A stretch of DNA of 64,000 bases from Paracamarosporium sp. OC-R06-R3 (Eukaryota; Ascomycota; Dothideomycetes; Pleosporales; Didymosphaeriaceae): NCBI GenBank assembly GCA_019828545.1, contig JACVRA010000148.1:124001-188000 (forward strand), given 5' to 3'. Under the pieces are notes generated by a model. It ran no database searches. It saw only the letters and a list, made by a program, of their open reading frames with translations, and had not been told where the DNA came from. Positions within the stretch are counted from its first letter, which is position 1; each line of letters begins with the position of its first letter. The translations under genes were made by a program, and so were the position numbers. Below are positions 12,272 through 23,678 of this stretch, in pieces.

Positions 12272-13484
12272 GTTCTGTCGAGTAGTAGATAGTCGGGGGA
12301 TACACACTTCACAGCAACAGTGCTGTGAGCAAAAAGTCCGAAGATCCTGCTTTACCCCCCACGTTTTTCCATTCTTTTGTGAAAACTACGCGAGGTAAAT
12401 CCTAATCCATTAAATCTCCGCATATCGAGGACGTTGTTGATTCGTCATTGCAGCACTGGCCGCTTTGTCGGGATCTCCCGGTGAAGGCAAGGGTTTGCTT
12501 GCATGCCACGCTTGAGCCGCACTGAACGCGTGTTGAACGGTGAGGAACGTGAACGATGCGCTCTTTATCGTCCAACCCCGAACTGCTTTCAAAGCCAGTC
12601 TCGCAAAGGTTACGTATTGTGTGGCTTGTGGAACCCGTCTCAGCTGAAGATATGCAACTTGGGATTTAAAAAGGCCGACTTGCAGGCACAGCCCTCTGTC
12701 TCGAAACTCGCGAACGATGTCGGTGTGTTGCGCAACCAATCAACGAAGGGTCTAAGCAGGGTTTGTGCGTTGATTAGCTGATGCTCAACACCCCGCCGCT
12801 TGTTCGGGTTAGGTCGTAGCACCCACATTGTCAGCTGGGCTGAGTACGCTTGGCAACGCTGTGGGCCAGAGCTTGTTGAAATAATCCAGTCACTCCAACT
12901 CCCCTCTTTCTCCATCAAACAACACATTACCAAGTCTAGCTCAAGGCCCTGTCTGACTTCAACGCACTACACCCACGATAACGAACACCGAGCAAACACG
13001 ATAACACATACAACATTCATCGATGAGATATCTCTTCGTTGCGCCCGGTCTAAGTCTGCGGACGGACTGGGGACGCTGTGGAAAAGATGATATACGGGGT
13101 GGTTGTGAGCGAATTCGTAAGTATATTCTTTCTGTTAGTTTTTGAGCCGTATCTGGGGAATTAAGGAGGATATCGAATGAGCGTTTCTTTCGTGCAAAAG
13201 AGCCTGGTGATTGTTCCGACCGGAAACTCGGTTGCCTAATGTGTTCCCTTCCCAACATTCCATTGCCTATCTTCTCTCCAGTTCGCGACGGAGTAGACGA
13301 ATCACAACACACGTGGTTTATGGGATGTTGGGAACACATAGACAAGCACGAGTTTTCCTACTCTCGACGGCGGACTCCCCCAGGTCTTTTATTTTCCTCC
13401 TCCGTTGAGGCTGTGCTGCGCCACACGAACACGCTCTGACGTTCACAACAGTGACTCACCACGACCTCAACCACACCACCAATC
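12272..13484. other. Intergenic, 1.2 kb
   Basis: No supported gene. A 109-codon minus-strand frame at 12410-12739 has protein-like composition, but it lacks an ATG and consistent splice sites. It may be a relic. Confidence 0.4.
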
Positions 13485-13875
13485 ATGGCATCACTGCTAC
13501 AAGCCTGCGCCACGACACGGAGCATACGACAGGCTCTGACCCACGACTTCTTGAGGACCAAGAAATTGGGTTGTGCAGGACTGCTGGCCTCGGATGATTG
13601 GCGCTGGACATCGACTATCCCGTCCCCATACGACACACACCCTTCGGTATCGATGGTTACTCCGCTCAGCCACCACAATCGCCGGCCACGTGCACCTACG
13701 CTGAATCCAGACATCTTTCTATGACGCTCCTCGGGGAGAGACTGGCGTCGAGGACGTCGACATCATTGTCGACGACTGTTCCACTATTCCTGTGTCGTGG
13801 TCGCTGGAGACCGACACTGGCTCACCGGGCAACTTCGCAAGCCAACTAGGCTGCCACGAAGGAATTGACCCTTAA
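13485..13875 (+). CDS. Possible small two-exon gene, 108 aa, unrecognised
   Basis: Exon 1 (13485-13646) starts MASLLQACATTRS. A candidate intron of 64 nt (GTATCG donor, GCTGAATCCAG end) joins in phase to exon 2 (13711-13875), whose reading (FYDAPRGETGVEDVDIIVDD) is acidic and very protein-like. Total 327 nt. I recognise no domain. An alternative frame in exon 1 (ALDIDYPVPIRHTPF) also reads well, so this could be a frameshifted remnant of a larger gene. Confidence 0.3.
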
Positions 13876-14982
13876 CGAAGTGAGCTTCGCTTTGCGGAAT
13901 TACCCCCTTACGATGGTCCCATGAACAAGATTCATCGGAGACATGGGGGAGGACGAGCTTCACGTTACGGAAGCTCCAAGGTGGAAAACCCCCTTTGTGA
14001 GAGCGATACATTAGGTGCCGTAACAGGCGTTTGGATTTGACCTTTTTGATTTGCTTTGGGATTGCGATATTCAGCGCTCGTTTCCTCGTCACTCAATAGT
14101 GCTAATCACTTGGTCGTCATAGTCGAGTTAGTATGCGATAAGCATCACTAATGTCATATTTTTTTTGCACTTGCTTGGCTGTTGCAGCGTGTTCATGGGT
14201 GCTTAGCAATTGCTGGCGTAGTTCGCGCTGTCTTGGTTTCGGACGTCGCGGATCACGTGTTCTACTGGAAGACTTCTATTGCTGTCCGTGTCAAAGGCTG
14301 ACCAAGCTTATAGACTAGCTGCCTGTACCAATTCCTGCTCGACATGTCCCGAGACTCTAGATGTCAACCGTCCGTAAGTATTATCCCAACCGAGATCTGG
14401 AAGGCTACTGCTACCTCTCGAAGTGCACTGAGCGTGCCCTCGTCGTTTCACAAACGATCGACAGCACGACCGACCCACCAACAGTCGAACTACTCCTGGC
14501 ATTGCCCGCAGGAGTCAACCTGCGCACCAAAAATCTGCCCCGGATGGCTCTTCCTCCACGTTGGTCGGGGCGGGGACTTCTCAGATGACATTGGCGTCTG
14601 GGATGCTGAACAGAGCTACTCATGTCGTGCATGACACATACTAGTGTCAGTACAAGGACGTCATCCAGTACCATATGCGCATGTTCATTGCCCTCACTAA
14701 CGATCCTCAAGTGCGAAACAGAAAGCAAGTTGTGTCTGTTTGCTCTCACCTTTGCATCCACCATAGTTAGCACCTCCTACCTCCCACACATGATCCCTCT
14801 CTGCGCCGCAAGTTCATCCCTTCCCTATTAACATCTTCCCATCCACAATCACCACTCATTCTAACCGCTCATCTCATCACACACCGTGATCCAACTGCCC
14901 ATCCCACCCGATCACCTCATTCTCCCAGCCATCATCTCCCCAGGCATAGGCGTCTCGTACCTTGAGCACCGCCTAGCCAAGA

Positions 14983-15016
<34 letters not shown>

Positions 15017-16003
15017 CCATCTAGATCATCGAGTCAACGGCAGAAGCATCCTGCACATGCCACTCGAAGAAAGTAGTCGTTCGTCGGGATACGGACGGAA
15101 CGTGGGGGGCGGAAATTGCCATGTGCAGGCGTTGCGTGTGTGGAGAGGAGGGGAGCGAGCGAGGAAGATGCGCTACGGGCGTTGGAAGAGATGGTGAGGG
15201 CGTGCGGATGAGGGGACTGAGAAGGACGGGGCGGTCTGAGTAGATGCTGAGAAGCGGGTGTGGGGGTGTGGCATGAAGCATTCAAAGCTCGTCCAGCAAC
15301 GAGAATGGTTGTAATGAAGAATAAGCTTGCTTGACAGTTAAGTAGTGCAAAGAAAGGGTTTCTATCTTCTTGGGCTTTTAGGTCTGTGTGTTGGTGATGT
15401 GCGGGATAGAGGATGTATGTGTGTTTATCTAGTGGAGTAGGTGGTTGGATGGCGAGCTTCTGGGCACATGTTTCACTTTGCTTCATGGTGCGTTGCTGGG
15501 TGAGCTTCATCTTGATATGTGTTTCTAGGATATTGATTGTACTGCTGGGTTTTTGCAATTCCAGAATCTGAGCGTTTGCTGGTTTATTACACGGTAGCTA
15601 CACTGTGTATTTCTTAACGCTTCTTCGATGTGGTTGAACGTATTTTTCAAAGTGGACGCTAGTATCACTTTTAGGGTATTGAATTTCAATCACACATTGG
15701 CTGGTCGTTGAATATTTTGGTTGAAAGTATACGATGCTATCATGTAATAGATTCACTTCCATATATGATCGTACCTTACGTTCGGTTGGCACTTGCGCAC
15801 GAACTGAGCGTTGACGTCTGCATTTCCTACGAGCAGAGGCCTTTATTTTCACCAACCCAATCAAGACTGCTTGTGCTCTTCGCCTTGTTTCACAGAGCAT
15901 GGGTATCATATCGTCCCGCTTTTGCTTCCCATCGCAACCCCGATCATGCCCTCGTGGTGTCTGCTCATGCTTCCTCTGGTTCCTTCGTGCCAAGATGGGT
16001 GCC
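13876..16003. other. Intergenic, 2.1 kb, with possible gene fragments and a GA microsatellite
   Basis: Plus-strand frames between about 14344 and 14770 contain short protein-like runs (ALPAGVNLRTKN; FIALTNDPQVRNRKQ) in shifting frames with no consistent splicing, suggesting a decayed gene. From 14980 to 15600 there is a GA microsatellite and pyrimidine-strand bias. The 174-codon minus frame at 15034-15558 is low-complexity and was not accepted. The end of LSM7 lies at 16004. Confidence 0.45.
14983..15016. repeat. (GA)n microsatellite
   Basis: About 34 bp of GA dinucleotides interrupted once by an AAAG. Confidence 0.9.
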
Positions 16004-16494
16004 TCATTCCTCCTCCTGTATGAATGGATTGGCGATTTCTTCGCTGCCGTCGACGGGGGAGATGACAACAAGTAGGGTGCCACGGGCGACGATGAGGCCG
16101 AGCTTGCGGTGGCGGGTGTTGCCCTCCTCGTCTGTTCACCGTTAGAAATACCCTTGCAGGGCAGGAAAGAGCATACCAATCACAGCTTCTTTGACCTCAT
16201 CCAGCACAAGGTTCATGAGCTGGTCGTAGCCTTTCAGAGTGCCAATGACTAGACATCATCAGTGCTCTGCCGCACGACGCCAATGGAGTGCCGCATACCT
16301 TCTCTGCCGCCGCTGAACTTGACGGTGAGCTCCTTGTCCATGTACTTGCCCAGGTCGAGGATGTTTTCCTTCTTGGGCCGCTCCGCCTGGCCGCCAGCTC
16401 CCCCGCCGTGGCCACCGCGGGCACCGCCTCGCCCGCCACGGTCGCCGCCGCGTCCCCCTCCGCCGCGGCCCCGGAATGCGCCGCGCTCAGACAT
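16004..16494 (-). CDS. LSM7: LSm7, U6 snRNA-associated Sm-like protein, 131 aa
   Basis: Three exons: 16494-16299, 16248-16177 and 16131-16004, with introns of 50 and 45 nt (396 nt in all, frame kept). The Sm fold is clear: the Sm1 block from ILDLGKYMDKELTVKFSGGRE through VIGTLKGYDQLMNLVLDEV, then the Sm2 block RHRKLGLIVARGTLLVVISP. LSm7 is a subunit of the LSm2-8 ring, which binds the U6 snRNA 3' end in the nucleus, and of LSm1-7, which acts in mRNA decapping in the cytoplasm. The N-terminus (about residues 5-35) is a Gly/Arg-rich RGG-type extension that probably binds RNA. It is divergent from the regulator at 17413. Confidence 0.95.
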
Positions 16495-17412
16495 GGTGGT
16501 CAGGTGGGTGTCAGAAGAGAAGGAATGTCCCGCGCTGGAGTGGCTTCACGGGCGGTGACGTTGCTCTCAATGGTGGAGGAATTCGAGCTGGCCTGAGCGC
16601 CGTCGGGGGGTCGGCGCCGCGCTCCGGGGGCACGTGACGGCTCCGCCGCACAGAGCTAGCGCGGGCAGGGTTACGTCAGCAGGGGAGGAGAGTGCAAGTG
16701 CCGCGGAAGTGCCGCAGGAGGGATCCCGCCCATGCAGCGCAGGCGCGGCTGTGATTGGCCAGGGGCGGGTCGCTGTCCGGCGTCGCTCGGGCGTGCTTCC
16801 GTCGGCGGCCCCGGGCGCGCTCCAGCTGCCGTCTGCCTCAGCACGGCGTCGCACCACAAGGGCAGAGGGCCAGCGCGGCAGGCGACAGCACGAGCATGCC
16901 GCGCGCAGGCCGCCGGCGCTCGCCCGAGATTGCGGCCGTCTTATTCCCTGCGCGCCCGCACACGTCGCCCGTCGCCCGCGCATCGCAGATCCCCATGGCC
17001 AGAAGCCGCCCAAAATGCGCGCCAGGGCGCGAGTGATTGGGCGGGGCCGCTGCTCGCTCCGCCCTAGCTCCTCTTGTTCCCGTCCTGCTCGAGGCGCGTT
17101 TGGAAGCACGCCCATGCCTACGCCCATGCCCGCGCCCTGCTTCTTTGTGGCTGCTTCCGCACCGGCGCAGTCGCTGGACGCTGCAGCTGCCCGTCCCCCA
17201 GCCCGCCGCAACTCTCCTCCTCCTCCTCCCCCTCCAGCCTCTGCGAACGCCCGCCGCCGTGCCATGGCGCCCCAGTAGCCTTGCCGCCGTCGCCGCTGCC
17301 TGCCCCTACGCCGGCGCACGCGTCCTCCTCCGCCGTCTCCGTCTCCGCTTAGCCGTCTTCCACCCTCCCCTCCACGCACCCTCTCGCCCGCCTCCCTCTC
17401 CCCAACGCAACC
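16495..17412. promoter_or_regulatory. 918-bp divergent promoter, LSM7 / Zn2Cys6 regulator
   Basis: GC-rich region between divergent starts at 16494 and 17413. It contains open frames on both strands that are by-products of base composition. No TATA box was seen, as expected for housekeeping promoters. Confidence 0.5.
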
Positions 17413-19347
17413 ATGTCGGCCGCAGACACGCCCACCCAGGCCCCGATCCCCCAGCACCACCACGTGCCCTCGCTCTCGGGCGACCTCAAGCGCAAGCGCA
17501 GCCCGTCGCACGACCACATCCATCCCGCTGCCGCCGCAAAGGCCGCCAAGACGAGCAACCACCTGCAAATCAACTACCTCGCCCGCCACTGCGACAACGA
17601 CCTGCCGCTCCTCACCAACGATGACACCCTGCCCAACATCCTGTCGCTGCTCAGCGACTACCAGGGCGTCCTGGACCGCCACGAGAGCATGGCCTGCAAT
17701 CTGGGCGCCCGCCCGCTGGGGCCCATCCTGATCAAGAGGTTCGAGCGCCTGTTCGACGGCCCGCCGCGCGTCTTGAAGAGCCACGGCAAGGACGGCACCA
17801 CCGTGACCTGGCTGGACGTGGTCGAGTTTGCGCGCAACAAGCCCGAGCAGTTCCAGCTGGGCCAGATGAGCGAGGGCATCCGAGTTTGCCAGTTCTACAC
17901 CAAGCAGTGCCGCGTGCAGATATCCGAGGAGGACTTTGTGCTCATCTCCTCTGGCATTCCGCAGAAGATGATTCCCCCGCAGCCCATCATCGAGGACGAA
18001 GAGAAGGAGCTGGGCACACTGGAGATTTTGGAGCGCAACCTGGGGCAGATTTGCCAATTGGCCGACCAGGGTAAGCTTTTGCTGTCTCTCCTTGCGCCAG
18101 TCACTCTTTCACAAAATGCACAACATGTACAACGCGGTCACTTTTCCGCTGTCGACACGTGCCGACTTATCCGTGCAACGCTATCAGTGCATCGCTGACC
18201 TGAAACAGTCGCAGCTCGCACTCGGCAATTAAACCACAGGCTCAAGGGGCGGAAGCAAGCTATCCTGGATCGCAGAGCCACCGCTAGTCCCGCCCCGCCT
18301 ATCCGCCCCTCGAGCCCATCCAATGTTGCGCTAATGAACGGAGCATCGCAAGTCGGCACAACAACCACACATCCCAATCCGTCAAATCAATCTTCACCCG
18401 GAGGGTTTGTGGCTGTCAATGCGCGTCCTCACCCTCCCGAGAATGGCGCATCGACTTCTACCCGGCATGAACTCTTGTCTAAATTCCACACCACAACCGA
18501 GCGGCGAACGCCAACTCAACCCTCAAACGGTGCGCTCGAAATCCGACGGCCGTCGACGGGTTCCCATACCATGTCACATTCCTCTACGCCGGTCCCACAT
18601 GCGTCCAAACCCCCTAAACCCGCTGAACTGGGACCTTCTGCCCTTGCCCAACAGCGACCATCTCACATGTCAGACTCAGAACTCCACCAAGTCATGAACT
18701 CGCCCGTGCCTATACCAAACACACCGTCAAGTCTCCTCCCCGCAGCCAGCCAGCGCGCCCAGCAGCCTCAGGACAAGGACGACGGCGGACCTTTCAAAGC
18801 AGAGATGGTCCACCGCATGGAAAGCCTTGCAAAAGGAGAGCGCATCCTCCCACCATGCGACCGCTGTCGCAGACTGCACATGGATTGCCTCAAGAACCTG
18901 ACTGCGTGTATGGGTTGCACCAAGAAGCATGCAAAATGCTCTTGGCGCGAGGTTCGCAAAAACGAGCTCCGCAGCGGCACGTACTCGCATCCTCCATCAA
19001 CTGGCATAATGAGCGGCATGCACAGCGAGAGCGACGAAGGGGAAGTTGGCCCTAGCAACGGGAATGGTATGCATGTTGAGAGGGCGAGCACAGGAAGTCC
19101 AGCAGGCATGTTAAGCCCGCAGCGGGGTGTAATGACGCCTTCACACGGTGGACCACCGCATCTGCCGCCCGAACACCGCATGCCTTCATCGCGCAACTCG
19201 CCGCCACCTCCTGATAGGGAGTCTAGCAGAGGTGTCGAAGCACAACTGCAAGAGGCTGCAAAAAGCGGTCTCGCCCACGCGAGCGCGAGGCTAGGCGCGC
19301 CACCCGAGAACAGCAAACCACCCGAGTATCAAGCCATGGTCGCTTGA
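17413..19347 (+). CDS. Fungal regulator with a C-terminal Zn2Cys6-type cluster, 598 aa
   Basis: Two exons: 17413-18070 and 18209-19347, with a 138-nt intron (GTAAGC donor, GCTGACC branch, AACAG end); 1797 nt, frame kept. Residues about 45-220 form a well-ordered, conserved-looking domain (for example ARHCDNDLPLLTNDDTLP and QISEEDFVLISSGIP). The middle is Pro/Ser-rich. A six-cysteine cluster sits at about residues 436-460, spaced C-x2-C-x6-C-x6-C-x2-C-x6-C (starting CDRCRRLHMDC), which matches the fungal binuclear zinc cluster. That cluster is usually N-terminal, so its late position is unusual. Probably a nuclear DNA-binding regulator; the target is unknown. Confidence 0.85.
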
Positions 19348-21878
19348 CTCGCGCCGTAGTCCTTGGGTAAATCTTTACACCTGGGGCCTATCATCAACGT
19401 CATCTGCGTGTAGTTAGCGCACGGTCGTGTCCTACATCTACGTGTTCAAAAAGTCCTCTTCTTGTAGCTATCTTTGTAGAGTGTATGCGTGCTTGGAGGA
19501 TTTTTCATCTGTCAATGTATCGATGGATGGGCGGAAATATACCATGTTGTGTCTTTCTCTGTCTCGTTTACTTGTCCAACTCTGTATGTGCTCGTGTGTC
19601 TGTTGATGTGGCTCCGTGCGGATATGCCGGCGTCGATCGGCGGGTTTTCTCGCTGGGAATGAATGATATCCAGGTGGTTTTGGTCCGGGTGGTGGGGCAT
19701 TTGCTTTTCCCTAGCTTATACAGCTGGCTGGCTATCTGTTCTTCTTGGATGCTAAATATGCTTCTGTGCTGTGCAATGTACTGGCGTTTCCTGTCATGTC
19801 ACGTCATGTCATGTCCCTGTGCTCTGCACGCGTTGTGCCCGGAAAGGAAGCACTCCATTCTCTGCCCTGCAGTGCAAATTCCTATGCTATCTCATGCTAT
19901 CCTTATACCGTATGTATACGTTCGTGCGCAAGTCGCGAAACGAACTACACTATAGATGTGCTGAACTTACATCCTGCCTTCACGTACCGACTGCCACGCG
20001 CTGTATGTAGTGTAACGTGGGTACAGTACATGTCCTCGTCCTGGACCGCGATATATCCTACCTTCCCTCATCCTATTTCGCCCCAGCCTAGCTTAGTCTA
20101 ATTCGCCTAGACACGTCTCTTTGAGGGCTCATTCTCGAAGGAAGCCGGTAAATGGCTGTGTTAGGCTGGCGGGCTTGCTTAGCTATTTGCCCTGGAAGAG
20201 GCCAGTGTGGTAAGCGGTGCTGGAATGGGAGGCGCATGGGGTGATGTCGTGGGCGGGGAATGCAAGGATTTGTGTTGTGTTGTGCCTGGGCTTGGGCTTG
20301 GTTGCGAGTTTGGTGTTTGGTGTTCAGGAGGGTGAGTGGGTAGATGGGCAGGGTTGTATCGGCAGGTAGGGTTTTCAGTGTTAGGATATGCTGGGGAGGG
20401 TGTGCCGTGTGAGGTTGTGAGGGCTGGTTGCTTGTAGACTGCGTGGATTGTGTCCGTCGGTTTGGGTTGGTATGCTGGTCAAGCTACCTTGTATACGGAT
20501 TACTTGGTTGATGGGCTAGACGTGTTTCTTGCGTCAAATTTGTTCAGAAGATCTGGTCATTGTGTGTGCTATCGGTTTGGACTGGGTGTGGTAGATAAGG
20601 GGTTAACGGGTGGGTGCCGGGTAGGTTTCGGCTGTTTTGGATTTGAGACGGGGATGTTCGACGACGCGGGAACTGAGTTTGATGCTTGTAGACGTATTCG
20701 TCTTTCCGGAGCGCATGTTCAGCCTGGTTTTGTAACGAATAGGGGGAGGGGATTCGGTTCGGGTCATTCCAGTACGCGAGAGTTGATCGCATGATCAGAT
20801 AAAAGTGCTCCCAAAGGTTTTGTGATAATCGCAATCAGTCAGCCAATGAATTCACCTGACCTATTGTAAAATAACAATTTGTACGGCCAGGTGGTAGGGG
20901 AACAGTGTGGAAGAGCACCACATTCGACTGATGAATTCAAAGTTGATCTTCGGCTTTCCCAGTGAATTCGAGTTTCCAGCAAGCAAGAGCTACACGCGTT
21001 CTATTAAAGACCAAAAACACGATTCTCTACACCTCAGAGCTGAGCAGAGACTCATAGAGTGCGCATATACTTCGTTAGAGCTCTCATCAGGTTACTTGAC
21101 CGGCCGAGGACATGTCTTCATAGGTGAGCAACCTATTCTCGTCTTCTGAAAAACACGCCCAGGGATATAATATGATAGAGTTACTTGTTTGTTGACACAT
21201 TTCGAGCGCATAGTGCTCTACTAAAAACTGTGGCAATAATATGTTCTAAAAGACTCTTAATCACGTCTGAGTAGGCAAGATTTCCCGAATTTCGTCAAGT
21301 CCTCTTGATTTTGTTCTTTTCCATAGACTCTGCAGTTTTGCAAGGACGCTTTCTAGAACCTTTACTGATTATGTTCATTGCGAACCGAATTGAGGTCTTC
21401 ACACTGTAATAGAGGAAATATTGATAAAAAATTGAGTGCACCTCTTCTTGATTTCTATTGATAGATAAAAGCTACACTGGCTGTCAATAAGCATTGCTCG
21501 TCGTGACGATTAAGCTACTGATATAGATATCAGACTCTAATTTCCAAGCGACCTTGACCTAAATCTCAATAGTAAATGGGAATCGATGTTGTTAGATAGT
21601 AAGATAAGCATTGGTTGTAGACAGAGCAATAGGAGTAGAGCCTTACGTAGTCGACAACTAAACAATGTAGCATAGAGCGGGATGTTCCGGACGTATCACT
21701 GCCGTTTTCAGTAAACCAAATGACCGCATAGTTCAAGCTTTGATGTGGTAATGAGAGTTACTACTCACGGCCATAGAGAACAAGAGGCAAGATACGAATA
21801 TCCGGATTGCCACATCTATTAAATAATATGATGCGTTATAATCAACCCTGACTGCTTATTACATGTATCTATTTTCTA
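19348..21878. other. Intergenic, 2.5 kb
   Basis: No supported gene. The first part is the T-rich 3' flank of the regulator. From about 20.8 kb the sequence becomes AT-richer. An 80-codon plus frame at 20907-21149 has no supporting splice or family evidence. Confidence 0.5.
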
Positions 21879-22319
21879 TCAAATCTTCTCAAACTCGGTA
21901 TCGGTTTCGCCCTCGGCATCAAGACTGCTATCGGTTTCGCCCTCAGCATCAACATTACTATCAGTCTCGCCCTCAGCATCAGGGCTACTATCAATTTCAC
22001 CCTCATTATCAACATCGCTATGAAGTTCACCCTCGGCGTCAAGATTGCTGTTGGGTTTGACCTCAGCATCACGATCGCCATCGGTTTTGCCCTCGCATAG
22101 CGGGCAATCTCCGGTTATGATGCCATTGTTCGTTGGTCCTACACCCCCATCGGTCCAAGAGTAAGCACCTGTATCTATACACGGATTATTTCCATTTTGC
22201 TGAGCCTGGACTCTGGTGCAACGAGACTTGGAGTTCTCTCCTAGCACTCGAACAACGTGTGAGTAATTATTGGCCGCCAAGCGGCAGTGTTCGTGCCTAT
22301 AGGAGTAGTACTGGCACAT
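21879..22319 (-). CDS. Small protein with acidic decapeptide tandem repeats, 146 aa
   Basis: The start was set at the ATG at 22319 (MCQYYSYRHEHC). The frame stays open further upstream, but that part is low in quality. The N-terminal half has six cysteines, including a C-P-L-C pair near residue 77. The C-terminal half (from about residue 93) is five near-perfect 10-residue repeats of the type DAEGETDSNV, strongly acidic, encoded by 30-bp DNA units. No signal peptide is seen. Function unknown. The repeat number may vary between strains. Confidence 0.55.
   Translation of the reverse strand: MCQYYSYRHEHCRLAANNYSHVVRVLGENSKSRCTRVQAQQNGNNPCIDTGAYSWTDGGVGPTNNGIITGDCPLCEGKTDGDRDAEVKPNSNLDAEGELHSDVDNEGEIDSSPDAEGETDSNVDAEGETDSSLDAEGETDTEFEKI
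21889..22040. repeat. 30-bp coding minisatellite, about five copies
   Basis: Tandem 30-bp units encode the acidic decapeptides of the protein above. Units differ by a few substitutions and none shifts frame. Confidence 0.75.
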
Positions 22320-23678
22320 GACTTGGGAGCTTGAATGCTTTGTTGCGGTGAAGTGGTGAGGAATGTTTAACTGGCTGGCTACTGAGTTTTGTCTGTCGTA
22401 CGCTCTTGCGGGGCTTGTGCTGTATTCGAGGGTTGTGGGTTTGAGTAAATGGTAAATCTTTCTAAAAAAAAAGGTGAGAAGGTGAAAGTGTACTGAAGAT
22501 GATTGAAACATGTAGCGCAGGATTTCGAAGGCTTTATACTCTGGTAGCATGCTCTTGCTTGCTTCATGTAATGGTGCGCTCTTGGGAATTGAAATTGAAA
22601 TTGCATTGCGATTGTATTTGGTATTTGAATTCGAATGTGGCAATGTCATTGAATTTGAATGTTGACAGTGATGGATAGTGTTGGCTGCATGTCGTGGTAC
22701 AATTGAATATGGTCTCGGCGTTGTGATAACGACTGCATAAAACAACACAATTGAATGCGGCAAGTGAAGTTTTTCAGCATGGAAGATCAGGCAACAAATC
22801 GAAGTGGAAGTGATGCTGGGCCATAAACACACATGTTTTCGACCGTTCCTTTTCTTGAATGTTCCTACGATCAATGAATGCGCGTTTCGATTGTGGTCTA
22901 GATTGGGAAATTCAAAATATGCATGCTGCGGAGGAACATGGACGCAAAAGCTTCGTATGGTAGCTCCTCTACAAACGATTAATAGTTGCCTGGTAAGGAG
23001 CGGCCGAATGATGTTTGCACTGTACCAAATACGAACGCTTGTGAAGATATAATATTGTTAGGGAGAAGCTGCTTCAGAGGGTCCATAGTCGATGGCATTC
23101 AATAACTAAACTATCCTGCCGAGTAGCTATCGGACGAAAAAAAAAGGGTTCTCCTCATCTTACGTGGGTTATCTAATTATACCCTAAAACGTAGCCCTAC
23201 AGAGTTATAGGGTCCCCCCATAGCGTCTAACTCTTGATCACCCTTTAGTTTGAGCTATTGATCCTCGATGTTCAGCTATCAGTTTACGTTGCTACAGCTA
23301 CAGTATCATGCGATACCTAGTCTTCTGCCATAGATGAAGAAAAAATCCAGTCTATCATCTGAATGCGTCTTGTAGCGTGTTACCTGGGGCTCGAAACGTA
23401 GATGTGTAGAAATATTGAAAGTTGCTGGACGTCCATTTCCCCAGAATTTCACGTAGTAAAGCATGGCACAACAGGTGTAATATTCAATTCTTGTCGCTGC
23501 AGACTGTAATCCTAGTCCTAGAAAGATCTATGGGCAGATTTGCCTTCACGCTAATCAGCGGTGGGAGGGCCAGTGATAGAGCGGGGTCGTGCATGCATTA
23601 CATCAGAGACAGGTACAGACAATATATCACTTATTCAATTATGAGACAGGATCTTTGGCTCCTTAGCATGTTGCTACA
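22320..23678. other. Intergenic, 1.4 kb, AT-rich
   Basis: No supported gene. Upstream of 22319 lies a run of short imperfect ATTGAAATTGAAATTG-like repeats (about 22590-22700). Around 23150-23340 the DNA is TA-rich, as in decayed repeats, but no terminal repeats or ORFs were recognised. Confidence 0.45.

Noticed and set aside
12410..12739. 109-codon minus-strand frame with protein-like composition
   Set aside because: No ATG, no acceptor in phase upstream, and the plus strand reads almost as well. Possibly a relic; not listed as a gene.
15034..15558. 174-codon minus-strand frame
   Set aside because: Low-complexity Pro/His/Ser end over a pyrimidine-biased region; no conserved segment recognised.
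16567..18057. 496-codon minus-strand frame
   Set aside because: Antisense to LSM7 promoter DNA and exon 1 of the zinc-cluster regulator. Arg/Ala/Gly-rich composition from high GC, no domain.
20907..21149. 80-codon plus-strand frame
   Set aside because: Charged, protein-like composition but no family, splice or promoter evidence.
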